From: Daedaleopsis sinensis
Lineage: Eukaryota; Basidiomycota; Agaricomycetes; Polyporales; Polyporaceae
Assembly (NCBI GenBank): GCA_033807695.1
Contig: CM066308.1
Span: 558,001-622,000 of the forward strand
DNA: 64,000 nt
Reading direction: 5' to 3'
Below, piece after piece: positions 46,325-58,613 of the stretch (position 1 is the stretch's first letter; each line of letters begins with the position of its first letter). A program made the position numbers and the translations under genes. The notes below the pieces were generated by a model, which was not told the DNA's origin, did not search any database, and saw nothing but the letters and a program-made list of their open reading frames with translations.

Positions 46325-49300
46325 ATGTCTCGCTATCCTGAGGTGAGTCCCGTCAATTTCTAGCCGTCGCGAGAAGGGCTCTCCGATCGCGCGCTGGTGA
46401 GCGAACGCGGCGATGGATGATAGCCTCGCAGAGAGATGGCGCCTCAGCATGTCGTGGAGAAGCTGCACGGTGGACTCCCCAGACCTCGCTAGGAGCATAC
46501 ACATCTCCCAAAAACTGCTGTAAGGGATGGATGGTGGGCATTACTATGGTTCGCGCGCAAGCGCGACGGTGATTCTCTCCACGACGTACAATGGCCGACT
46601 TCAAGGGTCCGGAATCTTTGGGAAATCGGTTGGAACATGAGACATTCCGGCCGATTTCTGAGAGATCTCCAAGCACCGGAAGCTCTTCTGTTTGGGACGG
46701 TTTTCCCAGCCTGTGGATAGGAGGTTGGGCAAGTAACGGGGTTCACTGGCCGGAAAGTGACTTGACGGTCTTCGTATCATGTTTGTATCCTGCCGCTGCC
46801 ACGTTGTACGATAGGACACGAAGACTGTCAGGCCATTGCCATAACACTTTCCGGTTACAGGACTCAGTTATCTTTTCAACCACCCATTCACAAGCAGGGA
46901 TCGAAATTGACAACCTTCCTGCTTTATGACATATCTGGAAATTTGGCCTGAATGTCTCTCTTGCAACCCAATTCCTGCTCAATTTCTGAGTCCTAAAGCT
47001 TCGCTATTGCACGTCGGGTACGCTTTACGATACTCGCAGACAGCACAGTCGTCGTCGAAGAACCGAATGAGCTTCTGCGCCACCACTCTTCAGTTTTAAT
47101 CCAAGTGACGATGGTCCTGCAGCGTGCGCGCCATGTGTGGACCCTGCTCGAAGTTGTTGCTCTGCGACTGCGAGCGACTGTTTGGGGCCCAAGATACTCA
47201 GAGTACTGTCCGAATTGCTGCTAATGTGTTTTTGTCAGGCCGATGAAGCCCAGCACGGGAACTACAACGATGGATACTCCCCCTATCTGAGCTACCCCAA
47301 CCAACACCAACAGCCGATCCATCACTCCCCAAGTCCAAACTACGAACACGAACACCAGTCCTACCAACCTCTCCATCTCGATCCCTTTGGCACACCTCAA
47401 GGCGACCAACCTGGTGGTTTCGCGCTGCCGCCCCAGTCCAACTATCCTGATCCATACCCATCCGGCTTTCCTCAACCGCATTCTCCCCCGCCAATCCATC
47501 CGGGTTCTCCTCCTATCATCGGCGGTGGCGAGTACAATCCTTACGCCCAACCTCTTGGTGATCCGGTAGCACCCCAGCCTTCGTCACACGTTGGCTTCCA
47601 GCTCCACGACGAGGGTCCGGAGGATTTCGGAGACACCGGTGACATGCCACTCCTGCGACGCGACGGACCTACCGGGAGCTCGTCCGGGATGCCAATGCCT
47701 GGCCAGTACGGCCCTGGCGACCCAGACGACCCGGAGAGCAACATCCGCTACGGCAGCATACCGCAACGCGTCCCGCGTCGGTACAAGACCATCAAGAAGG
47801 TCGAGCTCTTCCACGGCAACTTCGTGCTCGACTCTGCGGTGCCCTCGAAGCTGCTGAGCATGTGCGCGCAACGCAACGAGCGCGAGTTCACGCACATGCG
47901 CTACTCCGCAGCGACGTGCGACCCGAACGACTTCAAGGACTCAGGCTTCACCCTGCGCCAGGTGCACTACGACCCGCCGCGGAAGACGGAGCTGTTCATC
48001 GTCATGACCATGTACAACGAGGACGAGGAGCTCTTCTGCCGGTCCATGCATGGTGTGATGAAGAACATTGCGCATCTGTGCAAGCGCGATAGGAGTAAGA
48101 CGTGGGGCAAGGAAGGGTGGAAGAAGGTCGTCGTATGTATCGTGTCAGATGGGCGGCAGAAGATCAACTCGCGCACGCTGAGTGTCATCGCTGCGATGGG
48201 TGCATACCAGGACGGTGTGGCGAAGGTATGTTCCCCGTGCCCATGCCCGTCCAGAAGCGCTTAATTTCCGGCAGAACGTCGTGAACGGCAAGCCCGTGAC
48301 CGCACACATCTACGAGTACACGACGCAGAGTATGTTCCGTCCCGCCTTTCTCCCTTCGATGACGCTCAAACGCTCGGAATAGTCTCGGTCACGCCATCCA
48401 TGAAGCTGGAGGGCGCGGAACGCGGGATCGTCCCGGTGCAGGTCATCTTCTGTCTCAAGGAGAAGAACCAGAAGAAGATCAACTCACATCGGTGGTTCTT
48501 CAATGCCTTCGGACCGATCCTCGAGCCCACCGTCTGCGTCCTCCTGGACGTCGGCACGATGCCCGGTCCCACGTCGATCTACCACTTATGGAAGTCGTTC
48601 GACATCAACTCGAACGTGGGCGGCGCGTGCGGAGAGATCGTTGCACTCAAGGGCAAGTATGGGCAGAACCTGATCAACCCACTGGTGGCGGCGCAGAACT
48701 TCGAGTACAAGATGTCGAATATCCTCGACAAGCCGCTCGAGTCCGTGTTCGGGTACATTACTGTGTTGCCAGGAGCGTTCAGCGCCTACCGGTACTTTGC
48801 GCTCAAAAACGACGCGACCGGGCAAGGGCCTCTGCAGAAGTACTTCCTAGGAGAGACAATGCATGGAGCAGGCGCGGACATCTTCACTGCGAATATGTAC
48901 CTTGCCGAAGATCGAATCTTGTGCTGGGAGCTCGTGTCGAAACGCAACGAGGCGTGGATCTTGCACTACGTCAAGTCTGCGTACGCAGTAACTGATGTGC
49001 CAGACCAGGTCAGCTTCGCATCCGCATGTCCTTCGCGTGCCCCCTCTCTGACGTCGTCGATCGTGTTAGGTTCCAGAACTCATCAGTCAGCGGCGTCGGT
49101 GGTTGAACGGTTCGTTCTTCGCGGCGATCCACAGTATCGTCAAGTTCCACTACATCTACCGGTCGTCGCATTCGTTCATGCGCAAGTTCTGGATCCACGT
49201 CGAGTTGGTATACCAATGTTTCAACCTGTTCTTCTCTTGGTTCGCGCTGGTACGTGGCAACTCGATCGTGACTCGCGTGGTAATCCGTGCTAAGCTCAAA

Positions 49301-51016
49301 AATAGGGCAACTACTTTATCTCGTTTATTATTCTGAGCGAGTCCCTCGAGGATCCCTCGTTCCACCTGAAAGGCATTCACATCGTCAACGTCATCTTGGA
49401 GTACCTCTACCTCGGCCTGATCATACTGTGCTACATCCTCGCACTCGGTAACCGGCCTCAAGGTGCAAAATGGGGCTACACGCTTGCGTTCGTCGGCTTT
49501 GCACTCATCACGGTCTACATGACGGTGCGGTCTCTCTCATTTGCGTCTGATGCGCAGTCCAATCAGCACAACGTGCTGATGCCAAATTTCCAGATTGCCG
49601 CGTTCTTCCTGGCGTTCAAGGGGATCGAGAACATTGAGCACACTGACGGGCCGCTCTCGCCCAACTCGCTCTTTACGAACTCGATCTTCCGCAACATCGT
49701 CATCTCGCTTTTGGCAACACTCGGGCTGTACTTCGCCGCCTCGCTGATCTTCGTGCGTCGTGTTTCCTGACGCGCGATATCCGCTCGCTGCTGACAGATG
49801 GCTGTGTCTCTGTGTCGCGTGTCTCTGTTAATCCGCGCAGTTCGAGCCATGGCACATGATCACGTCCTTCATTCAGTACCTGCTCATGGCGCCCTCGTAC
49901 ATCTCCGTCCTGAACGTCTATGCTGTGCGTGACCATTCCCGCTGTGTATTCCCATTCTCACACTAACACTCCCTGCCTCCATCCACAATCCAGTTCGCGA
50001 ACGTCCAGTGCGTACCACCCACCCACCACGTTGCGGCCTGACGCCCATTACTGACCTGCGTGCTGCTCACCCCGCACCTTTACCTGCTGCGCTTCTTCGC
50101 ACACCCCGCACCACGCAGCGATGTCTCGTGGGGCACGAAGGGCGACAACAAGATCTCGACTGACCTCGGGGTGGTGAAGACAGGCCCGAACAAGAATGAA
50201 GTCGAAGTCGTCGTACCGACGACAGACACGGACATTAACGCGGCGTACGAGGACGCGATTCACATGCTGTCGACCAAGCCGCCGAAGGAGGATTCAAAGC
50301 CCGACCCGCAGACGCAGCAGGAGGACTACTACAGGAACTTCAGGACAAAGTGCGTCTGCCCCACCTGCTTGCTCCGCTGCTCGTTCCAGATATACTGGAT
50401 CGGGTTAAGCCGGGGCGATGACTGATGACTGACGCCTGTGTGGTTTTCGTTCGTTTCTAGCGTGAGTGCCCGGCCGGAAATGAATTGGACGGGGTTCGCT
50501 CGGGCGTGCTGGTACTGACTAATGCGTTTGCTTTCGCGGACAGGTGCTCCTCTGGTGGACGCTGTCGAATGTGAGTGTCCGCTGCTGCGCTCTCCGCCCA
50601 TGCCCGTTGCGCTGACCGAGCGATGATGGCAGGCTCTGCTCGCAGCAATCATCGTGTACGTACTCCCGCATTCCCTCCGCTCACACCCCATCACGTCTCC
50701 TCCGAGACGTGTTCGGGCTTGGGCTTGGGCTTGGGCTTGGGCTCCGGCCTAGTTTGAGTTCTTCGACTGAATGTCCGCCGATTTCATACAGCACCGCGAC
50801 GGGCAAGGCAGCGGACAAGGGCGCGAAGAACACTGTGAATGGATACATGGCCTTCATCCTGTTCTCCGTCGCCGGCCTTGCATGTGAGTCTGTCTCACTC
50901 GCATATTTCTTCTAGTTTGCCTCGGTGCAGCCTGGTCGCTAATACGCTTTCGGATAGTGATTCGGTTCATCGGGTCGTCGACGTACATGCTCATCCGGCT
51001 GTTCGCCGGAGAATGA
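46325..51016 (+). CDS. Chitin synthase (class I-III division)
   Basis: Membrane GT2 enzyme that makes cell-wall chitin from UDP-GlcNAc. The start is MSRYPE in an 18-base exon at 46325-46342, followed by GTGAGT; joining to 47239 gives [18 protein letters not shown] in frame. The Pro/Gln/Tyr-rich N-terminus runs to 47750. Then come [36 protein letters not shown] (47985), [13 protein letters not shown] (48130), [18 protein letters not shown] (48445), [41 protein letters not shown] (48905) and the signature [10 protein letters not shown] (49092). Helices follow from [20 protein letters not shown] onward: [44 protein letters not shown] soluble segment [13 protein letters not shown] (50140) precedes the last helices. 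The chain ends LIRLFAGE, stop at 51016. About ten introns; the first is 896 bases and carries the foldback element at 46605-46990. Confidence 0.92.
46605..46990. repeat. Long foldback (inverted-repeat) element inside chitin synthase intron 1
   Basis: The two halves are imperfect reverse complements over nearly the whole length, with the centre near 46795. Matching pieces in left and right arms include GAGACATTC next to GGCC (46640s and about 46950), CCGGAAAGTG (46750 and about 46855) and GACGGTCTTCGT against GACAGTCTTCGT (46762 and about 46825). It has no coding frame. The form fits a MITE or other foldback transposon. It lies wholly within the intron between 46343 and 47238. Confidence 0.75.
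50718..50742. repeat. GGGCTT hexamer repeat in a chitin synthase intron
   Basis: Four near-perfect units of a six-base repeat within a short intron close to the 3' end of the chitin synthase gene. Confidence 0.8.
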
Positions 51017-51979
51017 ACGATATGCCCTCCCCCAAGCCCGCCCAGCCCGACACTCGGTGTGGCGTGGATCTGTTGGTCGCCAGGACCCAGGACCGCGCGG
51101 ACTGTGCTGTCGGTGTTGCTTGTTTCGCTGATTTTCGGACGCGCGCCATCCTCGTCTCAATCTCCATCTCCATCTCCGTCCCATCTCCATCTCTGTCTAG
51201 TGTTTCGAGTCCCGTCGCGATGTTATCTCCCCCACCTGCTACATGAAGCTGTACGAACGGACGCTCGCCCCACGCTCTTGCACGACTGCGCGTCCTCATC
51301 GGAATCCCACCGAAAGTCGCGAATGATGTTACAAGTTATTGGTCATGACTGGTGCTACAACAGTGTGTGCTTCCACTTCTGCTACTTCTGCTACTGCTAT
51401 CGTACCCTGCTCCGCTGCTCGTGTGTGGTGTGCTCAGAGTGTTAAGTATTAGTACAGTAAGATATGTCGTATGGTACGATAAGCTATCCAATTGCGTTTC
51501 TTCTCTCTTCTTCAGTTTCCTTCCATTACCCTTTCAACCCCCCCGGACGACAGATAGCAGCGACGAGGACGTGGCAAGATGCAAGCAAAGCCTAATACGA
51601 ATACGAATAGGAGTACAGCGGAAAGGGAACCCAAAGAACAAGACATCGAGAAAGCTGGGAGCCCGGAATGTGGATGATGGATGTGTCGAACGACGCCACA
51701 GGACGCGCAGGGAATAGGGAGGCCGAAGCGATGGTATCTTGCACTGTGCAGGCGTTCGCGTTCAACGTTCAACGTTCAACGTTCAAGGCTGGGGTGATAG
51801 AGTTTGACGGCCGCCTCCGGTGCGTGGTCGGTGCTTGTGCGCATCCAGATCGTGATGCGTGGCCATGTGCTAAACTTGTCGTGCGGGCCCCGCGGGGGCG
51901 TGGCGGCGCATGTTCGAGCACCAAGCTGGCTAAGGCTTCGCCACAACGTGCCCCGGACTCCGCGGGGTGGGCCGGACGA
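51017..51979. other. 3' flank of chitin synthase with simple repeats
   Basis: No gene seen. It contains CTCCAT-type repeats (51158-51200) and three copies of a CAACGTT unit (51762-51785). Confidence 0.5.
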
Positions 51980-52833
51980 TCATGACGAACGCGTCGAGGC
52001 CTGTGGGGACGGCGACGGGTCAGTCAGGTAAGCTCAAGGCGTGTATGATATGGTATGGTGATGATGTGACATGGCTTGGTCTCGGGGGTGGCCGCGCCTT
52101 GCGCCCCGCCCGGACTGGACCGCTCGCCGCCCGCCGCCGCCCACGTCACTTACACGCAGCGGGCCACCAACCGCGGGTGGTCGTGGTCGTGGTTGCGGAG
52201 TGGGAGCGAATGGGGAAAGCGGGAATGGACTTACGTGAGAGGACGCGGAGGACGAGGACGACGAGGACTTGGTCCGCTTCGGGACGAGTAGCAGCACCAG
52301 GTCGTCTTCGTCTGGTTCGGGGTAGCGCATGTGTGGCGCGGGGGCACTCGGAGCCTAGGAATGCCATGGCAGTGGTCAGTGTTGCATTCCGCGCCACAGT
52401 GCGAACGCGAGGAGTACTGACCATTGGCGTTGGCTTCGCAGACACGCCTTGTCGCTGGCGGGTGACGAGCAGGGCGGAGTTCAACTGTGGCGCGGGGACA
52501 AAGAGGTGTCAGCAGCTGCGCGGCACAGCCTGCACCTCTCTCGACCACAGCGGGTGGCGTCGACCCGACGTACGAGCACGACGCGTAGGCCATCCAGTAC
52601 ACGCAGCCGACGCCGACCGTCTCAAGCGAGAGAAGCAGCGAAGCGAGAAGAGTGCGCACCTTGTCGCTCGCGTCCTTTGTCCGGACGAAGGTGCTGTAGT
52701 GTACCATGTCGTTCGTCACTGTAGTCATCGTCGGGAAGGCGGAGAGGGAATGCGCAAGGCTCGGGAGCGAGGCGATGCTGCTCCTGCTCGCGGGTGCGCG
52801 CGGGGTGGAGGACGGGTTGCTCGGCGGGTTCAT
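51980..52833 (-). CDS. Small protein of unknown function with one hydrophobic segment
   Basis: I do not recognise this protein. From the ATG at 52833 (MNPPSNPSS) exon 1 encodes a Ser/Pro-rich start, then DMVHYSTFVRTKDASDKVR and a hydrophobic stretch LLASLLLSLETVGVGCVYWM that could be one membrane helix. Splicing gives LNSALLVTRQRQG, then APSAPAPHMRYPEPDEDDLV with a Ser-run (SSSSSSS), and a last exon ASTRSS ending at 51980. The joins use GT-AG sites at about 52544/52484, 52421/52355 and 52236/52002. Codon use across the exons is GC-biased as in the neighbours. The plus strand carries a long open frame over the same region that I judge to be its shadow. Start and exon edges are uncertain. Confidence 0.45.
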
Positions 52834-54348
52834 CACGCACAATGAAGTGAGGTGGAGGTGCTCGTGGTAGTGGTGTGGGAGAGGGGATGGCCACGCGGAA
52901 CTCGAGGCAGTGGACGAAAGCGAGGAGGAGGAACAAGAACAGCAGGAGAACGAGTAGGGAGATGGCGCGGGGCTAGAACAGGGGACGGGCATGGGGAGGG
53001 CCATGGCGCAGGTCTGACGCAGGGATTAGATTTATGACAGTTGGATGGTCTGTCGCGAGGCGAGGCAAGAGCTCGTGGGGAGACGCGTACGCGCAGCGCT
53101 TTGGGAGCGATGGGAGGTGGGCGGGCGGGCGTGGGGCGTGTAAGGGACAAAGCAGGAGCAGATGGCCGGGCGTATATGAAAGAGACGCCACCCAGCCACC
53201 CATTCGCCCACGCCCGCTCTGTCCTCCCTCGAAAGCACAGGACGAGCAACATAATCTGAGAGAACGGCTCAGTCCGCCTCACCGCCCGGTCTCGCGCAGT
53301 CTCGCGCTCTATTCCTCCCTCCCGTCTATGGTTATCTGGGCCCGGTCCGTTGGGCCCCGGCCTCTCCGGACACTGCCACTTGGTCACCTCCGTTTCGCAG
53401 CGTCGCATTTCTCCGGTCAGCGCGCAGTTCCAGGCCACTTCGGCGGTCGCCTGTCCTCTTTCCCCCGACCACGTCGCAGCAGTCGCAGCTACTCTGGCGG
53501 ATGTGAACAGTCACCTCCCAGGGACGTTCGCCCTCAAACGCCGAGGATAAATCACGACACACGCCGTTGTTTCGCCCGTATCGTCATCCAGCAGATTATC
53601 ATCGATATCACACGGTTCGAGTCTAATCCACGGTCCCGAGACCCGACGCACACGCACGAAAACCAGACCATGTTGTCCAGATGGGCAACGACGATGCGCC
53701 CGTCCGCCGGTTCGCGCCGCCGTCCCAGCGTGCGAGCGTCCGTGCGCGGGAGGCACATGCGTAGCTCACAGCTCTAGCGTACACGCCTCAAGGCTTTAAT
53801 TAAACGCGCAGGTCAAGCTCCGTTATCTCGCTGAGATACGCAGGTGTCGCAGCTATGCTGGCAGACGGCCCGCCCCACGCCAACCTTCCACAAGGCCGAG
53901 GTCCTCCCCCAGTACATGTGAGTAGTCATCCTTTGTTTTCTGCTCGTTAATGCCTTTGAACGTCGTCTTTCTAGGCGCACTCGGACATCCTCACGCCTGC
54001 ACCTCATACGCCTCCTCGTCTCGCCTCGTCAGTACGCGACCGTCGGTTTCGGCATCCTTGAACGCACCGATCTTATGGGGTTCAAATCAACGTGGCACGG
54101 CTTTGTGTGCCACTCGCTCATCGATAGGCTTAGTCTGAGTCTAGACACGGGCCATAGCTGAGGTATACACCACTTGCGGTGCGGTGACTGCACCCGGTTG
54201 CAGTGGCCCGAATACATCAGCTTGTGGTAGGCATAGTTGCCTCTCAACACGTGCCAATCCCCATGGACCGCCGACTCGTTGCATGTTCCGTTCATCAGCC
54301 GACATATGCACTGGAAGATCTTCCGAGGGCGAACTTCTTCAGGGAGGG

Positions 54349-54424
54349 CAAGATCCGTTCACTGAGTATCTCCACGCAATGCCCGTCAGATATTCGGATG
54401 CGCGCCAAGGTGTTCATGTGGGGC
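54349..54424 (+). repeat. Diverged direct repeat, copy 1
   Basis: It shares GCAAGATCCGTTCA, TCCACGCAATG, CGGATGCGC and AAGGTGT/GAGGTGT in the same order with 54921-54993, about 570 bases on. The two copies differ at scattered sites and by a small indel. Confidence 0.65.
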
Positions 54425-54920
54425 GTGCCTCATCCACACATGTGTACATCGATATCTGCGACTCGGAGGTCCAACCTGAACCCGCAGTCTGTGAGGCTGG
54501 TATTCGGAGTAGAGGTTGTATATCTTGTATACTGGTAATGTATCCAATTCAACTCTCCCTGGAGTCCGAGTCCATGAATGTCCCGACTCAGGAGTGCCAG
54601 CTTTGATAGCCTGTCTCATATTATTTCCTTATTGCCTTTTTGTACACTTATACTGCTTTCGCAACCTTTCTGTGCACCTCTAAGGCCTAAGGACTGAGCA
54701 GGTGCTGACGGCATGTTTATACGGCCCCTCGTCTGCCAGCGCTTACATTCCCTGATTTAGAACGCGGTCAGGCAAACAGCTAACGGTCTGAATACTTATT
54801 CTTCTTGAATAGAATGGATCTGCGGGTTTTCATGAACAGCACGAGCATTTTCACGCCGCTTATCCTGGTAGCTCGCTTCGGCAAATCTTTCAAGGAGCTG
54901 ACATCAAGCTCAAGAGCGAG

Positions 54921-54993
54921 AGCAAGATCCGTTCAGTATGTCCACGCAATGTCCGGATATCCGGATGCGCACCGAGGTGTCCGTATAGCGTGT
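54921..54993 (+). repeat. Diverged direct repeat, copy 2
   Basis: Second copy of the segment at 54349-54424. In one frame the two read LHAMPVRYSDARQGV and VHAMSGYPDAHRGV, so both may derive from a lost coding sequence. Confidence 0.65.
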
Positions 54994-55210
54994 GTACTGT
55001 ATGTCCTCAGCCTGTAAAATACGCATGCATGACAGCTATAAGTTCATACGAGTGTGATTCTCCGAGGTGTGCCCGTCCGTATCATTACTGTAGTCTGCCC
55101 ATCGCCTTTGCGTTCCTTACTATTCTCGGCTCTGGTCGGCGTGCGAGCCCCACCGTGCCCTGTAGCCACTCCCCAGAGGCCCACTACTAGTATACACCAT
55201 GCACCACCAC

Positions 55211-56402
55211 TCAGCTGCGCCACATGTTGTCGTGCAGCGGCGAACGCCCGGGCTGGTGCACGAACGTCCAGTCGCGCCCCTCGCCGTCGCGCGCCCACCA
55301 GAGGAAGCGGTGGTTCCCGAGCCAGAACACGACCTGGCGGAGCGTGGGGCAGTACATGCGCAGCTCGAGCGCGAGCGCCCGCTGGAACGTCTCGTGCGGG
55401 TGCGGGTCCCAGCGCGTGACCTCGAGCTCGATCATCTCGAGCGCGCGAAGCTCCATGAGCAGGCGGTGGACGGTCGGGAGCTGCGCGGGCGAGAGTCAGT
55501 CAGTGGATGCCGCGAACTCCAGAGCACGAAAGCCGCCGCGCACTCACGTCGTGGAACAAGATCGGGAGCACCCCGAGCGTGCGCAGGCCGGCCGCGAACA
55601 CGCCGCGCGCGGCGAGCCCGAGCGTCTCGAGCGACACCGGCTCGGGGACGCCGACGAGGTGCAGCTTGCGGAGCGTCGGCACCGTGCGCGCCAGGTCCGC
55701 GACGACCGTCGGGAGCAGCACCGCCGTGTCCTCGTCGACCGCGATCTGCAGGCGCGTGAGCGGGCACCCGAGCAGCTCCGCGGCGACGAGCAGCGGCCCG
55801 CTGAACACCTCCAGCGCCGGGAGCGCACGCGGGGGCAGCGGGCACAGCGGGCCGTCCCCAGAGTCGGACCCGCGCAGGTCGGCGTCGGGCCCGAGCACGA
55901 GCACGCGGAGCGCGCGCTGGTCCGCGAGAAAGGCCACGAGGGCGGGGTCCCAGGGGAGGCGGACGTTCGCCTCGGAGAGCTGGAAGAGCCCCTCGCTCTC
56001 GTCCTCCTCGTCGATGGCCGGGCGCGTGGGGAGGATCCACGCGTGCGCGATGTTCGGGTCGTGGAAGACCATGTAGTCGAGGTTAACCATCACGCGCAGC
56101 GCAGCCTGCACCGTCGTCCAGAATTGTGGGGGCACGGCCGCAAAGGAACTGCGTGGGTGCATCCGGCGCGGGTCCTGGTAGAGGATGAAGCGGCGGACGT
56201 AGGGCGCGCGGAACGCGTTCCGGACGGTGAGCGCGTGGCAGCCGAAGAAGGCGGCGGACGCGTCGCGGAAGACGACGGACTCGTACAAACGGACCTCGGC
56301 CGCGCGCTGGAACGCGCGAGAGGTTCGCGCAAGTCTGAGGAGGTCAGGCGGGGCTAGATGGGAGGCGACCATGCTCAAGGCCTCTGCGGGGAGGTTGGCC
56401 AT
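55211..56402 (-). CDS. F-box domain protein
   Basis: An F-box protein, expected to bind Skp1 and bring a target to an SCF ubiquitin ligase. The ATG at 56402 opens MANLPAEALSMVASHLAP, and the F-box continues PDLLRLARTSRAFQRAAEV (residues 1-40). The long exon 1 then has leucine-rich stretches (ALRVLVLGPDADL, LPALEVFSGPLLVAAELLG, TVPTLRKLHLVGVPEP) that suggest a leucine-rich-repeat-like substrate domain, common in basidiomycete F-box proteins. Exon 1 ends LPILFHD at about 55548, and exon 2 starts at about 55483 with LPTVHRLLMELRALEMI and ends HQPGRSPLHDNMWRS, stop at 55211. GC at third positions is very high. Target unknown. Confidence 0.82.
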
Positions 56403-58613
56403 CCTTGGCAGGTTGTGCAGGTGGTAAGGAGAACTTTTGCTATCGACCAAGCGTCCTTTGAGGTCCTCGAAGTGGTGTTTGAGAATCCGAATGGTCCGCT
56501 GAGTTATTATTCGTGACTATGTGTATAACAAGACTTAGAGTCAGCAGAGAACGTCACGATGCAGTGACGAGGGGAGCGACGTCCACAAATTGTGTAAAAC
56601 GGCCGACGTCAAAAAGTACCCAATGATTGATGCATCGAAGCAGGCACAAGCCGCAAATGTCATGACGCAGAACAGAAACTTAGAGGCAGATATACATCAG
56701 CTGGAATGGTGCCCATGTCGCCGAGTCTCTGCTTGAGTCTAGCGAGGGGTAATGACAGGCACAGGATACCTAGAGCGTCTTGCATCGTCGTTATACATAT
56801 ACGACATGGGAAGCCTGTCACCCTGTATGTCGCTTGGACCTGCACTTGCTCAACAAACGTTGTATAAGCGTCTGCACCGGTCGACGGGAGGTAGAGAAGG
56901 GTGCTTGGTGAGACACGGGGATTATGGTCATCGTGGCGAGCAATCGCCTCCGGGTCAGCTCTCAGGTCTGTTATGCTGGTCTCGTGCCCATCCGTCTGGC
57001 TATCCGCGGTGGTGGGGGGCGGGCGAATTCAAGACGAATGAGTACGAGACCATGCCATGCCACCAGCCAGATGGCATCAGTGATTATGAACCGTTGTTAC
57101 GCGCCACTTTCGAAGGCGACACAGAAAGCCACATCGCGTACAGTTCCTCGCCACCGGAGTTAGAAAAGAACATCGAATTGAGAAACTCGTGAACGCACAG
57201 GTCGAGCTTATGGCGAAACGGCTGCTGTAGAAAGGATGATAAAGGAGAGTCAGACCCATGGCTGAGGGAAGCGAACATAGGCAGCGATCCTGCAGTGACT
57301 GCACACCCTTTGGTAATGATAGAGCGACCAACATCCAACATGCCGTAGACTTTGTGCGCGATGCGAATTGGGAATAACGTGATATACCAGCAGGGTGATA
57401 AAATAGGGAAGGTCAGAGTGGGCGATTTTGGCGAGATTAAAAGCAAAAGCAGCACTCAAAATCGGGGCTTACTCTAACCTCCCCAATCGATTTTCTAGTG
57501 CCAAGAGCTGATTATGAAATCTGCTGTGAGGTCTTTTCAGTCCCTTCGAGTACCTTGAAAAGCACAATCGCGCTTTTCGGTCGCAACAGCTCCTCCGGAT
57601 TGAAGAATGCGCGATTACAAGCAAAATCGCCCTAAGCGCCGGACCGAAAGCGATTTTGCAAACATCGCCTCCCAAGAAGCTGTCCAGATCGCCTCAGAAT
57701 CGCCACTGACCTCCCCTGATACAGGTTGCATCCACGCATCGAACCCACACGTCTGTGTAGAAGACTATGGTATGACTTAGGCGCATATAGCTGACAACAC
57801 CGCTCGCCAAACGTGAGCGCTCGACCATGGGTGGTTATGCCTCCTCGCCAGTAGAGTCGTACGCGTTGGTGACGGTGAAGCATATGCGTCGAGACCGGAC
57901 TTAGACCGACGACCTCCGGAGAAATGATGGCTCACGCCCTCAATCATTGCAATTGACTGCACGCCATTCGCATAGCACCTGCCCTTCAAACCCCGCTGCT
58001 CGCAAGTCATCCGGTGCGTTGACTTGGAGCATCGAAGGAGCGGATTGGTAGATGTTTGACGAAAGCTCACCATCCTGAGGAAACTAGTAGAGGCTCAGGC
58101 ACACGTACCTATATATGTCGGAATCGTACGCCACAATAGTTTGCGGGCAATCCTGGTGTTGATCAGGCAGGTTGAAGATCTAAGGCCCACAGAGCCTGCT
58201 ACTGCGCGCGCATTCTCAGGTTCTGACTAGAAACAGTTGAGGACCGGGCATAACTCACAGTGTCGATATCCTAGATTATACTTCTGGTCAGAAACAGTGG
58301 ACGACGCTTGCACCAAACTGGTCTGAGCGTTGTATTGAAGCGATTGCAATTCTTCTCTTGTTTAATGCCGGTTTCAGTGCTTGGGTAAAGGACTGAAATG
58401 GGTGCAGAGGAGGTTCGAGGGCAAGGAGGAGGAGTGTATTTCGGCCAGGAGGATAAAGAAATTCATCTGTTGTATCTCAGACGCCCACATTTAATATTGA
58501 GAGACGCCCGTGCCGAACGCGTCCCAGCATACACTGGCTCGCGACTTGTTCCTCATCGTCCACCATCTGCTGCCGTTCCCGCCCCGCCGACCGTTGTTCT
58601 ACGCGTCTTCATC
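56403..58613. other. Gene-poor stretch with short palindromic motifs
   Basis: I can support no gene. Between 57420 and 57700 the motif GCGATTTTG and its complement recur many times in both orientations, including facing copies at 57421-57445 and 57607-57632. The last 200 bases should hold the EB1 promoter. Confidence 0.4.
57421..57700. repeat. Cluster of inverted GCGATTTTG-type motifs
   Basis: At least six copies of GCGATTTT or its complement lie within 280 bases. Two nested inverted pairs can be drawn: 57421-57445 with 57607-57632, and 57560-57583 with 57640-57662 (the latter share a CTTTTCGGTC-like core). It may be a decayed foldback element. Confidence 0.45.

Larger units (their letters stand above)
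52834..55210. other. Gene-poor stretch with a duplicated segment
   Basis: I can support no gene. 52900-53800 is GC-rich with open frames on both strands, none with family likeness. A segment near 54349-54424 recurs, diverged, at 54921-54993. Confidence 0.4.

Noticed and set aside
50718..50742. GGGCTT repeat as an interstitial telomere tract
   Set aside because: The unit is not TTAGGG, is only four copies long and sits in an intron.
51967..52845. 292-codon open frame on the plus strand
   Set aside because: Arg/Gly/Thr-rich composition, no likeness, and minus-strand exons with better splice sites cover the same bases.
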